Positions 8,772 to 16,688 of a stretch of 54,757 bases of DNA are shown here, piece by piece. The notes beneath the pieces were generated by a model that worked only from the letters and a program-made list of their open reading frames with translations, was not told the origin of the DNA and searched no databases. Origin of the DNA: Nonomuraea endophytica (GTDB taxonomy: Bacteria; Actinomycetota; Actinomycetes; Streptosporangiales; Streptosporangiaceae); NCBI RefSeq assembly GCF_014203235.1, contig NZ_JACHIN010000029.1, positions 1 through 54,757 on the forward strand, in the 5' to 3' direction. Numbering within the stretch: the stretch's first letter is position 1; the number at the start of each line of letters is the position of its first letter. The translations under genes and the position numbers were made by a program.

Positions 8772-10973
8772 TCAGACGGAGAAGACGGCGGAGAGCTCGG
8801 GCCAGCGCTCGGCGGAGCAGAGCACGGGCGGGCGGTCGAGGGGAGCGGGCAACGTGACCTCCTGCCCGCCGTCGAGGCGCGTGCCGGTCCAGACGTCGAC
8901 CCACGCGCCTTCAGGTAGATAGACCGAGATTTCCGAAATGTCAGGCTCGGTGACCGGCGCGACCAGCAACGCGTCCCCCAGCTTGTACTGCAGCGGGAAG
9001 CGCCAGATCGCCGGGTCGTCCGGGTGGTCGAAGAACAGCCCCCGCATCAGCGGCGCGCCGCCGCCGACCGCCTTGCGCGCCTCCTCCACCAGGTACGGCA
9101 CCAGCCGCTCCCGCAGATGCGCGAACCCGCGGAAGACCGGCAGCACCCGCTCGTCACCGGTGCGCTCTGCCACGTTCCACGGCGTGCGATCCCGGCTCGG
9201 CGTGCGGTGGTGGTTGAACTCCGAGTGATACTGCATGATCGGCATGAAGCACGAGGTCCCCGCCGCCCTGAGATAGAGCTCGGCCCCCGGCACCTCCCCG
9301 GAGAACCCGGCCAGATCCCACCCCCAGTAGACGATCCCGCAGGCGGAGGCGGTGATCCCGGCTCGGATCGAGTTCCGGAACGCCTGCCAGGTCGAGTCCT
9401 CGTCCCCGGCCCAGAACGCGCCGTGCGGCTGCGACCCGGTGAACCCGGCCCTGCTGAACGTCACCGGCGCCTTGCCGGAGGCCCGCAGCAGATCCCCGAA
9501 CGCCCGCGCGTAGTGCACGGGGAACAGCCCGTTGCCCTCAGCGCCCGAGCGGCCGTCGGCGTAGCGCAGGTCGTGGCCCCACGCGTGCTCGCCGCCGTCG
9601 GTCTTGAAGCCGTCGACGCCGACCTCCTCGACCAGGTAGCGGCGCTTGGCCGTCCACCAGTCCCGCACCTCGGGCGAGGACAGGTCCGGCATCAGCGCCA
9701 GCGGGAACCACCAGCCGCGGTTGCGGTAGGGCCGCCCGTCGGCCTCCTTCACGCCGTAGCCGCGCTCGGTGAGCTGCCGCGCGTCCACCGCCGCCTGATG
9801 GCGCGGGTGCGGGCGGGTCTTCTGCAGCGGGATCTGCCACAGCAGCACCTTCACGCCGCGCTCGTGCAGCTCGTCGACCATGCCCTTGGGGTCGGGCCAC
9901 GGGCCGTCGGCCGGGAAGGTGTAGTCGGCGTAGCGGTGCGGCTCCTCGGCCGGCTCGTATGCGGCGCCGCGGAAGGCGGTGAACGTGCTCTCGTCGCTCC
10001 ACGCCTCGATGACCAGCGCGCCCACCGGGATGTCGTGCTCGCGGTGAAGGTCCATCTCGGCCATCACCCGCTGCTGCGTGTTCCACTCGTTGCCGCTGGC
10101 CCAGAGCCTGAACACCCACGCGGGCAGCTCGACCGGCCGCCCCACGTCGTCCAGGAAGGCGTCGAGCACCTCGGCGGGGCCGCCGTCATAGGTGCGCACG
10201 GTCAGCTCCGCCTCGGGCCCGACCTCGGCCTCGACCCGGATCGTGTCGCCGATCTCGTACCAGGTGCGGCGGCTGGTGACCACGTGGAAGCCCCAGCCGA
10301 GCCCGCCCACCACCAGGGCGAACGGCATCGGCAGATAGGTCCTGCCATGCTCGCCCTGCGCCTTGTACTGCTCGAACACCACCGCGTCCAGCGCGCGCCC
10401 GCGCTGGTCCACGGCGTCGAAGCGCTCACCGAACCCGACGACGTGCTCGCCGCGGCCCAGCTCCAGCTCGAACCGCACCCGCCGCACGCCGTCACCGTCG
10501 CTCAGCCACCGCACGCTGCCGGGCACGATCCGCTCGCCGTGCAGCTTCCCGCCGCCCTCCGACCAGACCGCCGCCGTCACCTCGAACCACTTGCTCGAAC
10601 GGCTGCCGCCGTCCGCCAGCCGCGCCAGGAACCGGTAGCGGTACCGCCGGCCGGCCTCCAGCGCCGGGGTGGTGACACTCCACGACCCCGCCGCTGCCCG
10701 CGCCGCCCTCGCCTGAGCGGCGGCCAGATGCCCCCCGTCGGGTTGGGCGTCACCCGATTGGGCGTCGGCGGGCTGGGTGCCGCCCGTGCGGGTCAGCGTG
10801 AGGCTGGTCGCGGATGCGCCTTCCTCGTGCCACTCGCACACCAGCGAGGTGACCTTGGCCGAGGCGCGCACCCGCAGCTCGACCGCCTCACCGGCGAGCG
10901 GCGACGCGGGCACCCGCTGGTCCTCGGTCAGCGCGTACGGGTGGCCGGAGCCGAAGGGCCGGTGGCGGATCAT
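8772..10973 (-). CDS. Cytoplasmic GH31; probable 1,3-alpha-isomaltosidase
   Basis: 733 aa with no signal peptide, starting at ATG 10973 inside the stop of the GH15 gene (ATGA overlap). The GH31 barrel carries Asp459 in GFKTDGGE as nucleophile and Asp524 in FWAGDEDS as acid/base. These motifs closely parallel those of the secreted isomaltosyltransferase next door, suggesting shared recognition of an isomaltosyl unit. In Kribbella flavida a GH31/GH15 pair (Kfla1895/Kfla1896) opens the cyclic tetrasaccharide at its alpha-1,3 bonds and releases isomaltose. The same gene pair, beside an ABC transporter, occurs here. Specificity is inferred from context. A non-specific intracellular alpha-glucosidase or alpha-xylosidase is the alternative. 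Confidence 0.85.
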   Translation of the reverse strand: MIRHRPFGSGHPYALTEDQRVPASPLAGEAVELRVRASAKVTSLVCEWHEEGASATSLTLTRTGGTQPADAQSGDAQPDGGHLAAAQARAARAAAGSWSVTTPALEAGRRYRYRFLARLADGGSRSSKWFEVTAAVWSEGGGKLHGERIVPGSVRWLSDGDGVRRVRFELELGRGEHVVGFGERFDAVDQRGRALDAVVFEQYKAQGEHGRTYLPMPFALVVGGLGWGFHVVTSRRTWYEIGDTIRVEAEVGPEAELTVRTYDGGPAEVLDAFLDDVGRPVELPAWVFRLWASGNEWNTQQRVMAEMDLHREHDIPVGALVIEAWSDESTFTAFRGAAYEPAEEPHRYADYTFPADGPWPDPKGMVDELHERGVKVLLWQIPLQKTRPHPRHQAAVDARQLTERGYGVKEADGRPYRNRGWWFPLALMPDLSSPEVRDWWTAKRRYLVEEVGVDGFKTDGGEHAWGHDLRYADGRSGAEGNGLFPVHYARAFGDLLRASGKAPVTFSRAGFTGSQPHGAFWAGDEDSTWQAFRNSIRAGITASACGIVYWGWDLAGFSGEVPGAELYLRAAGTSCFMPIMQYHSEFNHHRTPSRDRTPWNVAERTGDERVLPVFRGFAHLRERLVPYLVEEARKAVGGGAPLMRGLFFDHPDDPAIWRFPLQYKLGDALLVAPVTEPDISEISVYLPEGAWVDVWTGTRLDGGQEVTLPAPLDRPPVLCSAERWPELSAVFSV

Positions 10974-12040
10974 GCGGAGACTCCCAGCTCGTCGGCGAGG
11001 ATCAGGTACATCCCGTGCGACCACAGCAGCGGCGTGGCCACGGTGCCCCAGCGGTCCAGCCACTCCTGCTCGTACTCCGGGGCCAGCGGCAGGTCCGACA
11101 CCTGCTCGGGCAGGTCGCCGGACGGGGTGGCCTGGGCGGCCATCCAGTCCAGGTAGCGGCGGGCCTCTTCCGGCCGTCCGGCCCGTGCGTGGTTCCAGCC
11201 GAGGAACCCGGCCAGCAGCACCCAGCGGCCGCCGCCGTAGAAGGTGTCCTTCAGGTAGCGGTAGACGCCGCCGTCGCGGGCCAGTTGCCGCTCCACCTCG
11301 GCGACCGTGGCCGCGCCGACCGGGTGATCGGCAGGGTAGAGACCGAACGGCTCCACGCAGGCCAGCAGGCTGCCGTCCACCGCGTCGCTGCCCAGCCACT
11401 TGCGCAGCCGTCCGTCCACGACGCCTTCGGCCGACACGAGCGCCTCGATCCCGGCCACGGCTTCGGCGGCGGCCGTACCCTCTGCGGGGGAGAGCACGCC
11501 GAGCGCCCGCGCGGCGCGCAGACCGGCGTGGATGGAGCCGAGCGTGGCGACGTGCCGCTGCTCGACGTGCTCCTCCCACCAGTCGTAACAGGGCAGCGCC
11601 CAGAAGGCCGACAGGTAGCGCGCGGCGGTGCGCACGCCCTTCTCGGTCTCCGGCACCGCGCCGTGGCGGCGGGTGTGCTCGGCCAGCGCCCACAGCCAGG
11701 TGCCGTAGCCGTCGAGCTGGAAGTCCCACCACCCGTCGTCGCCGTTGAGCCCGTCGAGGGTGAAGCGGGTGGGCAGCATGTCGCCGGGCGGGATCGGGCC
11801 CTCGCGGGAGACCAGCGACTCGACCTGCCCGGCGCGGTCCGCGATGACCCCCGCCGACCAGCGGTGGAAGGCGGCGGCGCCGTCGGCGTCGCCGTGCCTG
11901 CTCACCCCCTCGGCGATGAACGCGCCGTCGCGCAACCAGGAGAAGCCCTGGTAGGCGGAGAAGGACGGCGAGGCCGGGTAGGCCCCGCTGGACGACTGGT
12001 ACCTGCGGATCACGTCGAGGCTGTGGGCGACGAGGGACAC
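10970..12040 (-). CDS. GH15 glucoamylase-family enzyme; probable isomaltose glucohydrolase
   Basis: 356 aa, a minimal GH15 (alpha/alpha)6 barrel without the N-terminal beta domain of typical bacterial glucoamylases and without a signal peptide, so cytoplasmic. The predicted general acid is a Glu in YDWWEEH (about 156) and the general base is Glu312 in LPEQ. SWLRDGAF near 34-41 is the usual subsite -1 motif. The GTG start has a good AGGAG site. In Kribbella the equivalent single-domain GH15 hydrolyses isomaltose to beta-glucose plus glucose. Overlap with the downstream GH31 by ATGA fits a sequential isomaltosidase-isomaltose pathway. General glucoamylase activity is unlikely because the protein is small and cytoplasmic. 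Confidence 0.85.
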   Translation of the reverse strand: MSLVAHSLDVIRRYQSSSGAYPASPSFSAYQGFSWLRDGAFIAEGVSRHGDADGAAAFHRWSAGVIADRAGQVESLVSREGPIPPGDMLPTRFTLDGLNGDDGWWDFQLDGYGTWLWALAEHTRRHGAVPETEKGVRTAARYLSAFWALPCYDWWEEHVEQRHVATLGSIHAGLRAARALGVLSPAEGTAAAEAVAGIEALVSAEGVVDGRLRKWLGSDAVDGSLLACVEPFGLYPADHPVGAATVAEVERQLARDGGVYRYLKDTFYGGGRWVLLAGFLGWNHARAGRPEEARRYLDWMAAQATPSGDLPEQVSDLPLAPEYEQEWLDRWGTVATPLLWSHGMYLILADELGVSA

Positions 12041-12071
12041 GGGTGCGGAACTCCTCAGCAGATCTGTTCGG

Positions 12072-13328
12072 TCAGCCCAGCAGGGCGTCGACCTTGGCGG
12101 CGGCGGACTTGAGCGCTTCGTCGACGGACTTGCGGCCGGCGGCGGCCTCGGTCAGCTCCTTGGTCACCGCGTCCTGCATCTCCTGCTGGCGCTTGATGAC
12201 CGGAGGCAGCGCGATCGACTTCAGCGAGTCGAAGACGGCCTGCCGGTTGGCGGGCTTGGGGTCCTTGAGGTATCCGGCCAGCAGTTGCTGGTCGGAGACG
12301 GGCGGCAGCTCCCACGAGGAGGCGATGCGGGTGTTGGCCGCGACGTCGGAGGAGCTGAGGAACTTGGCCCAGGCGTAGGCGGCCTTGCCGTTCTTGGTGG
12401 TGGCCGAGGCGGCGACGGCGTTGTGGAAGACGGCGCTGGCCTTGGCCGAGTCACCGGGCTCGACGACGACGTCCCACTCGAACGGCACGTCCTTCAGCCC
12501 GGCGAACTGCCAGATGCCGTTGTGCCACATCGCGAGCTTGCCGGACTTGAACAGGTTGGTGTCGTAGTCGGCGGTGCCGCCGATCTCGGCCTCGGTGGGC
12601 ATGGTCTTGCCGACCTTGGACACCAGCCAGGTGGCGGCCTTGACGCCGGCGGGGGAGTTGAAGGCGGACTTCTTGCCGTCGGCCGCCAGGAACTCGCCGC
12701 CGGTCTGCTTGAGCGTCTTGTAGAACTCGAAGAACTGGACCGGCTGGTAGTCGCCGTACACCTTGGCCTTCTTGTCCGTCAGCTTCTCGGCGGCGGCCTG
12801 CTCGTCGGCCCACGTCCAGTCGGCGGTGGGCGGCTCGATCCCGGCTTTCTCGAACAGGTCCTTGTTGTAGAAGAGCACGACGGTCGAGAAGGAGGCGGGC
12901 AGCGCGTACTGCTTGCCGTCGTGCTTGAAGGAGTTGAGCGACTCGGCGGCGTAGGCGGAGCTGTCGCCGTCGCCGGCCACCGTGCCCAGGTCGAGCAGGG
13001 AGCCGCCGCCTGCGTAGGTGACGAAGTTCTCGTAGTTGAGCTCGAAGGTGTCGGGGGCGGTGCCGCCGGCGATGCTGGTCTGGAGCTTGGTGAAGTACTG
13101 GTCGTAGGGGGCGGTCTCCACCACGACGTCGATGGTCGGGTTGGCCTTCTCGAAGGCCGCGGTGATCGCGTCGAGGTCCTTCACGTGGTCGGGGGCGGCC
13201 GAGAAGGTGAAGTAGCGCAGCGTCGTCTTGCCGCCCTCGCCGGTGGGGGCCTTGGTGGCCGATCCTTGGGAGCACGCGGTGGCCAGCAGCGCCGTGGCGA
13301 CCAGAGTGGTCATGATCTTTCGCGACAT
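12072..13328 (-). CDS. Lipoprotein sugar-binding protein of a CUT1 ABC transporter
   Basis: 418 aa, family 1 extracellular solute-binding fold. The lipobox LLATAC places the lipidated cysteine at residue 19, right after a short hydrophobic signal. Typical features follow: RYFTFSAAPDHVKDLDAITAAF-type opening, YEN near 105 and aromatic residues lining the cleft (FEFYKTL). The start ATG has AAAGGA eight bases upstream, overlapping the stop of the permease gene 13 bp away. Its place between permeases and the cytoplasmic GH15/GH31 pair suggests it captures the cyclic tetrasaccharide or its opened form; the ligand itself cannot be read from sequence. Confidence 0.9.
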   Translation of the reverse strand: MSRKIMTTLVATALLATACSQGSATKAPTGEGGKTTLRYFTFSAAPDHVKDLDAITAAFEKANPTIDVVVETAPYDQYFTKLQTSIAGGTAPDTFELNYENFVTYAGGGSLLDLGTVAGDGDSSAYAAESLNSFKHDGKQYALPASFSTVVLFYNKDLFEKAGIEPPTADWTWADEQAAAEKLTDKKAKVYGDYQPVQFFEFYKTLKQTGGEFLAADGKKSAFNSPAGVKAATWLVSKVGKTMPTEAEIGGTADYDTNLFKSGKLAMWHNGIWQFAGLKDVPFEWDVVVEPGDSAKASAVFHNAVAASATTKNGKAAYAWAKFLSSSDVAANTRIASSWELPPVSDQQLLAGYLKDPKPANRQAVFDSLKSIALPPVIKRQQEMQDAVTKELTEAAAGRKSVDEALKSAAAKVDALLG

Positions 13329-13341
13329 ATCCGTGTTTCCT

Positions 13342-14163
13342 TTACTTGAGCCCTGTTTGGGCCACGCTGGCGATGACGTGCTTCTGCGCGAAGACGTAGA
13401 GGATGAGGATGGGCACCACACTGATCACCGAGCCGGCCATGACCACGTCCCACTCGGTCGTGAACTGGCCGTGGAGCGTGGCCAGGCCGAGCGGCAGCGT
13501 CATGAACTCCGGCGACTTGATGATGATCAGCGGCCACAGGTAGCTGTTCCAGCTGGCCATGAAGCCGAAGATGGCGAAGGTCGCCAGCGCCGGCCGGATC
13601 AGCGGCAGCACGATGTACAGAAAAATCCGGAAGTGGCCGGCGCCGTCCAGCACGGCCGCCTCGTCGAACTCCTTCGGCACCTGGTTGATCGCCTGCCGTA
13701 GCAGGAACACCCCGAACGCCGAGGCGATCGTCGGCGCCAGCAGCGCGAAGTAGGTGTCGACCAGGCCCAGCGTCCGCATCTCGATGAACAGCGGCACGAC
13801 CAGCACCGGCAGCGGCATCATCAGCGTCGCCAGGTACACGCTGAACAGCGCCCCGCGACCGGGGAACGGGAGCCTGGCGAAGGCGTAGGCCGCCATCGCG
13901 CTGGTCAGCAGCTGCAGTACCGTCGAGGCCACGCCGATCCACACGCTGTTGAGCAGGATCCGCCAGAACGGCAGCGTCTCCATCAGCTTGCGGTAGGCGT
14001 CCAGCCCCGCGCCGTCCGGCGTGAAGTCCGGCGGTACGGCCAGCACCGCGTCACCCGGCGTCAGCGAGGTGATGACCGCCCAGGCGAACGGGAACAACAT
14101 CACCGCCGCGCCCAGCGTCACCAGCAGATACCGGCTTACTCGGCCGAGCTTCGCCCTACCCAT
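13342..14163 (-). CDS. ABC sugar permease, MalG-like
   Basis: 273 aa with about six membrane helices. The cytoplasmic EAA loop (EFDEAAVLDGAGHFRIFLYI) marks it as a binding-protein-dependent CUT1 inner membrane component. It starts at ATG 14163, overlapping the preceding permease stop by eight bases, which indicates coupled translation and equimolar subunits. It ends 13 bp before the binding-protein gene. It forms the channel together with the MalF-like subunit. Confidence 0.92.
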   Translation of the reverse strand: MGRAKLGRVSRYLLVTLGAAVMLFPFAWAVITSLTPGDAVLAVPPDFTPDGAGLDAYRKLMETLPFWRILLNSVWIGVASTVLQLLTSAMAAYAFARLPFPGRGALFSVYLATLMMPLPVLVVPLFIEMRTLGLVDTYFALLAPTIASAFGVFLLRQAINQVPKEFDEAAVLDGAGHFRIFLYIVLPLIRPALATFAIFGFMASWNSYLWPLIIIKSPEFMTLPLGLATLHGQFTTEWDVVMAGSVISVVPILILYVFAQKHVIASVAQTGLK

Positions 14164-15094
14164 AGGTCACCCACCTGCGCTGCGCCCTGATCTGGACGGC
14201 GGTCACGATCAGCACGAAGGCAAACAACAGCCACGAAAGGGCCGAGGCCATGCCCGCCCTGCCGTACCGGAAGGTCAGGTCGTAGATCTGCGTGACCACC
14301 ACCTGCGCGTTGCCGCCCGCCATGATCCGCACCTGGTCGAAGACCTGGAAGCCGTTGATCAGCGAGATCACCACCACGAAGAACGTCGAGGGCGACAGCA
14401 GCGGCAGCGTGATCCGCCGGAAGCGCTGCCAGGCCGACGCGCCGTCCACGAGCGCCGCCTCCTGGTATTCCTTCGGGATCGCCTGCAAACCGGCCAGCAG
14501 GATGACCATGACGAACCCGAGGTCCTTCCAGGCCGAGGCCAGGATCACCGAGGGCATCGCCCAGTCGGGGTCGGTCCACCAGCCGGGTCCGCTGATCCCC
14601 ACCAGCCCGAGCGCCCAGTTGACCAGGCCGCTGGCCGGGTTGAGCAGCCACTTCCACATCAGCGCCACGACCACCCAGCTGGTGATCACCGGCAGGAAGT
14701 AGATGCCGCGCAGCAGGCTCCTGCCGCGCATCGCCCGGTTGAGCAGCAGCGCCAGGCCCAGGCCGCCGGCGTAGACGAGCGGGAGGTAGCCGGCGATGAA
14801 GTACAGGGTGTTGCCGAACGCGGTCAGGGTCTGGGGGTCGCTCAGCAGTTCGGCGTAGTTGCCGAGGCCGACCCAGTGCATGTCGGTGATCAGGTCCCAT
14901 TCGTGCAGGCTCGTCCAGAGCGAGCCCAGCATCGGGATGATCGTGTAGAGCATCAGGGGGATCGCGCTGGGGAGCAGGAAGACGGCCACGGTCCCGGCGT
15001 AGCGCCACTTGCCGCCGCGCCTGGGTGAGACGGGCTTCGCGGGGGCCGCGCGCACGGCGGTCTTGGGTGCCGTCGTGGTCTGGGGGCTGGTCAC
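14156..15094 (-). CDS. ABC sugar permease, MalF-like
   Basis: 312 aa with an N-terminal cytoplasmic Thr/Ala/Pro-rich tail (about 30 residues), then a first helix (VAVFLLPSAIPLMLYTIIPM) and the usual CUT1 helix set. The EAA loop is EYQEAALVDGASAWQRFRRI. The GTG start at 15094 overlaps the ROK stop (GTGA). No ATP-binding subunit is encoded nearby; actinobacterial CUT1 importers commonly share a distant MsiK-type ATPase, so this one probably does too. Confidence 0.92.
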   Translation of the reverse strand: MTSPQTTTAPKTAVRAAPAKPVSPRRGGKWRYAGTVAVFLLPSAIPLMLYTIIPMLGSLWTSLHEWDLITDMHWVGLGNYAELLSDPQTLTAFGNTLYFIAGYLPLVYAGGLGLALLLNRAMRGRSLLRGIYFLPVITSWVVVALMWKWLLNPASGLVNWALGLVGISGPGWWTDPDWAMPSVILASAWKDLGFVMVILLAGLQAIPKEYQEAALVDGASAWQRFRRITLPLLSPSTFFVVVISLINGFQVFDQVRIMAGGNAQVVVTQIYDLTFRYGRAGMASALSWLLFAFVLIVTAVQIRAQRRWVTYG

Positions 15095-16308
15095 GTCGCG
15101 GCTCCTATCAGCCGGGCGCGCACCAGGCGGCCCTGCTCGCCCGCCGCCCCCGCCGCGTCGAACGGGGTGGCCAGCACCAGCGCCGCCGCGCCCTGCGCCC
15201 AGCTCGTGTCGTCCCAGCTCTCCACCTCGACCGCGATGTCGCGCCGCCCCGGCAGCAGGTGCGCGCGCAGCGTCGCGTGGAAGCTCTCGCTCCAGTGCGC
15301 CCACTGCGCCGTGCCCTCGCCCAGGACCACCACGACCTCGGGGTCCACCACGTTCACCAGCCCGGCGGTGGCGCGGCCGAGGATGGTTGCCGCGTCGGCG
15401 AACACCTCGCGCGCCGGGCCGGGGTGGACCGCCGCCCGTCCCAGCTCCCTGATGGCCGCGCCCTCGGTGACCCGCGCCGGGTCGCCGGTCGGCAGGCCCT
15501 TGGCGCGGGCGGCGGCGGCCAGGCCGGCCGCGCCCACGAACGCCTCCAGGCACCCGGTCGCGCCGCAGCCGCACACCGGCCCGTCGGCGGCAACGGGGAC
15601 GTGGCCGAACTCGCCCGCGCCGCCCCTTGCGCCGCGGTACACGCGCCCGTCGGCCACCACGGCGGCGCCGACGCCCCGGCCTATCGTCAGCACGAGGAAG
15701 TCCCGGTGGGTGCGGCCTCTGCCGTACAGGCGCTCGGCCGCGGCGAGGGCGTTGACGTCGTTCTCCACCAGCACCGGCAGGTCGAGGCGGCGGCGCAGCC
15801 GGTCGCCGACGGGCATGGCCTGCCACCCGAGCGTGGGCGCGTTCACGGTGCCGACGGCCTGGTCCTCGACGCTGCCCGGCACCCCGACGCCGACGCCGAG
15901 CAGCGGCGGCGCGCCGTCGATCTCCTCCAGCACCGAGGCGATGGCCGCGCCCAGCTCGTCGAGGCAGCCGGGGGCGGCCGGGTCGAAGGGCCGCTCCCAG
16001 GAGCCGAGCACCTCGCCGTCGAGCCGGACGTCCACGAGCACCAGGTGGTCGGCGGTCACCTTCACGCCGAGCGCCCGGCCCGCGCTGCCGACGAGGCCGA
16101 GCCGCTGCGCGGGCCGGCCGCCGCGCGACGGCTTGAGGTCGAGCTCCTCCAGCATGCCCGAGCCCATCAGCTCGCGGGTGAGCTGCGTGACGCTCGCGGG
16201 GCTGAGGTCCAGCTCCCGTGCGATCTCGGTACGGCTCAGCGGTCCCACCGTGCCCAGCAGGGCGAGGATCGCCGTCCGGGTGAGGTCGCCGCGGTCTGTG
16301 CCTGCCAT
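15091..16308 (-). CDS. ROK-family transcriptional repressor of the sugar operon
   Basis: 405 aa. Residues 1-75 form a winged helix (LSRTEIARELDLSPASVTQLTRELMGSG is the reader region). The rest is a ROK fold with the zinc motif CGCGATGC followed by LEAF and the GEFGH segment. A normal ATP-binding DxGGT phosphate loop is not visible, so this is a regulator (NagC/XylR type), not a sugar kinase. First gene of the operon it presumably controls, with an excellent dyad 18 bp upstream of its start. AAGGA abuts the ATG, so translation may be inefficient or the message nearly leaderless. The inducer is likely a sugar released by the pathway, such as isomaltose or glucose; this is inference. Confidence 0.9.
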   Translation of the reverse strand: MAGTDRGDLTRTAILALLGTVGPLSRTEIARELDLSPASVTQLTRELMGSGMLEELDLKPSRGGRPAQRLGLVGSAGRALGVKVTADHLVLVDVRLDGEVLGSWERPFDPAAPGCLDELGAAIASVLEEIDGAPPLLGVGVGVPGSVEDQAVGTVNAPTLGWQAMPVGDRLRRRLDLPVLVENDVNALAAAERLYGRGRTHRDFLVLTIGRGVGAAVVADGRVYRGARGGAGEFGHVPVAADGPVCGCGATGCLEAFVGAAGLAAAARAKGLPTGDPARVTEGAAIRELGRAAVHPGPAREVFADAATILGRATAGLVNVVDPEVVVVLGEGTAQWAHWSESFHATLRAHLLPGRRDIAVEVESWDDTSWAQGAAALVLATPFDAAGAAGEQGRLVRARLIGAAT

Positions 16309-16325
16309 TCCTTCGACTGCCCTCG

Positions 16326-16349
16326 ACTTTCTTTAGTCATAAAGTTAGT
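16326..16349 (-). promoter_or_regulatory. Candidate ROK operator
   Basis: A symmetric 24-bp site: ACTnnCTTTA, four bases, TAAAGnnAGT, with all eight defined positions in each half matching. It lies between the -10 element and the ROK start codon, where a bound repressor would block initiation. AT-rich half-sites of this kind are typical of NagC/XylR-type regulators. It is the only such site seen in the operon. Confidence 0.7.
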
Positions 16350-16355
16350 GGTGAA

Positions 16356-16385
16356 AATATGCGGCCCGCGCTCCTCACCTGTCAA
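16356..16385 (-). promoter_or_regulatory. Sigma-70-type promoter of the sugar operon
   Basis: On the minus strand a perfect TTGACA (16380-16385) is followed after 18 bp by CATATT (16356-16361). The operator dyad begins just downstream, overlapping the expected start of transcription. All later genes overlap or are spaced by 31 bp or less, so this is probably the main promoter for all eight genes. Confidence 0.65.
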
Positions 16386-16639
16386 GAGGGGACAAGTGCG
16401 GACTTTGTGAACCTGGAAGGTTAGAGATAGCCCGCCACCGCGCCCGCCCCCCAAGGTGAAGGCAGGGGGACGCACCACCTGCCCATCAGGGCACGGGGGC
16501 GGTACTGGCCACGGCGGCGGCGGTCATGTCAGCGGCCGCGCCGCTTGGGCCAGTGCCAGTCTTTCGGCCAGTGCCCGTGTTTCGGCCGGCGCCCGCACGA
16601 GGCTGTGCCGACAGCCGCCTCACGCACGAGGGGGAACGG

Positions 16640-16676
16640 CGAAGCCCCCGCCGGACGGGACCCGGCGGGGGCTTCG
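16640..16676 (-). terminator. Terminator hairpin downstream of pepN
   Basis: A perfect 15-bp stem (CGAAGCCCCCGCCGG with its complement) closes a seven-base loop (ACGGGAC), 12 bp after the pepN stop. No U tract follows, which is common in actinobacteria. The remaining intergenic DNA up to 16386 holds a short 18-bp-period repeat (GGCCAGTGCC and TTTCGG words, 16547-16600) and no gene. Confidence 0.8.
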
Positions 16677-16688
16677 CTGTGCCCATGG

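Noticed and set aside
15091..16308. Glucokinase of the ROK family
   Set aside because: An N-terminal winged helix is present and the ATP phosphate loop typical of ROK kinases is not seen; it is a regulator.
2678..16308. Ordinary maltose/maltodextrin operon
   Set aside because: Three GH31 enzymes, two of them secreted with CBM20 and CBM35, plus a minimal cytoplasmic GH15 are not the maltose set (no GH13 or maltose phosphorylase); the cyclic tetrasaccharide pathway fits every member.
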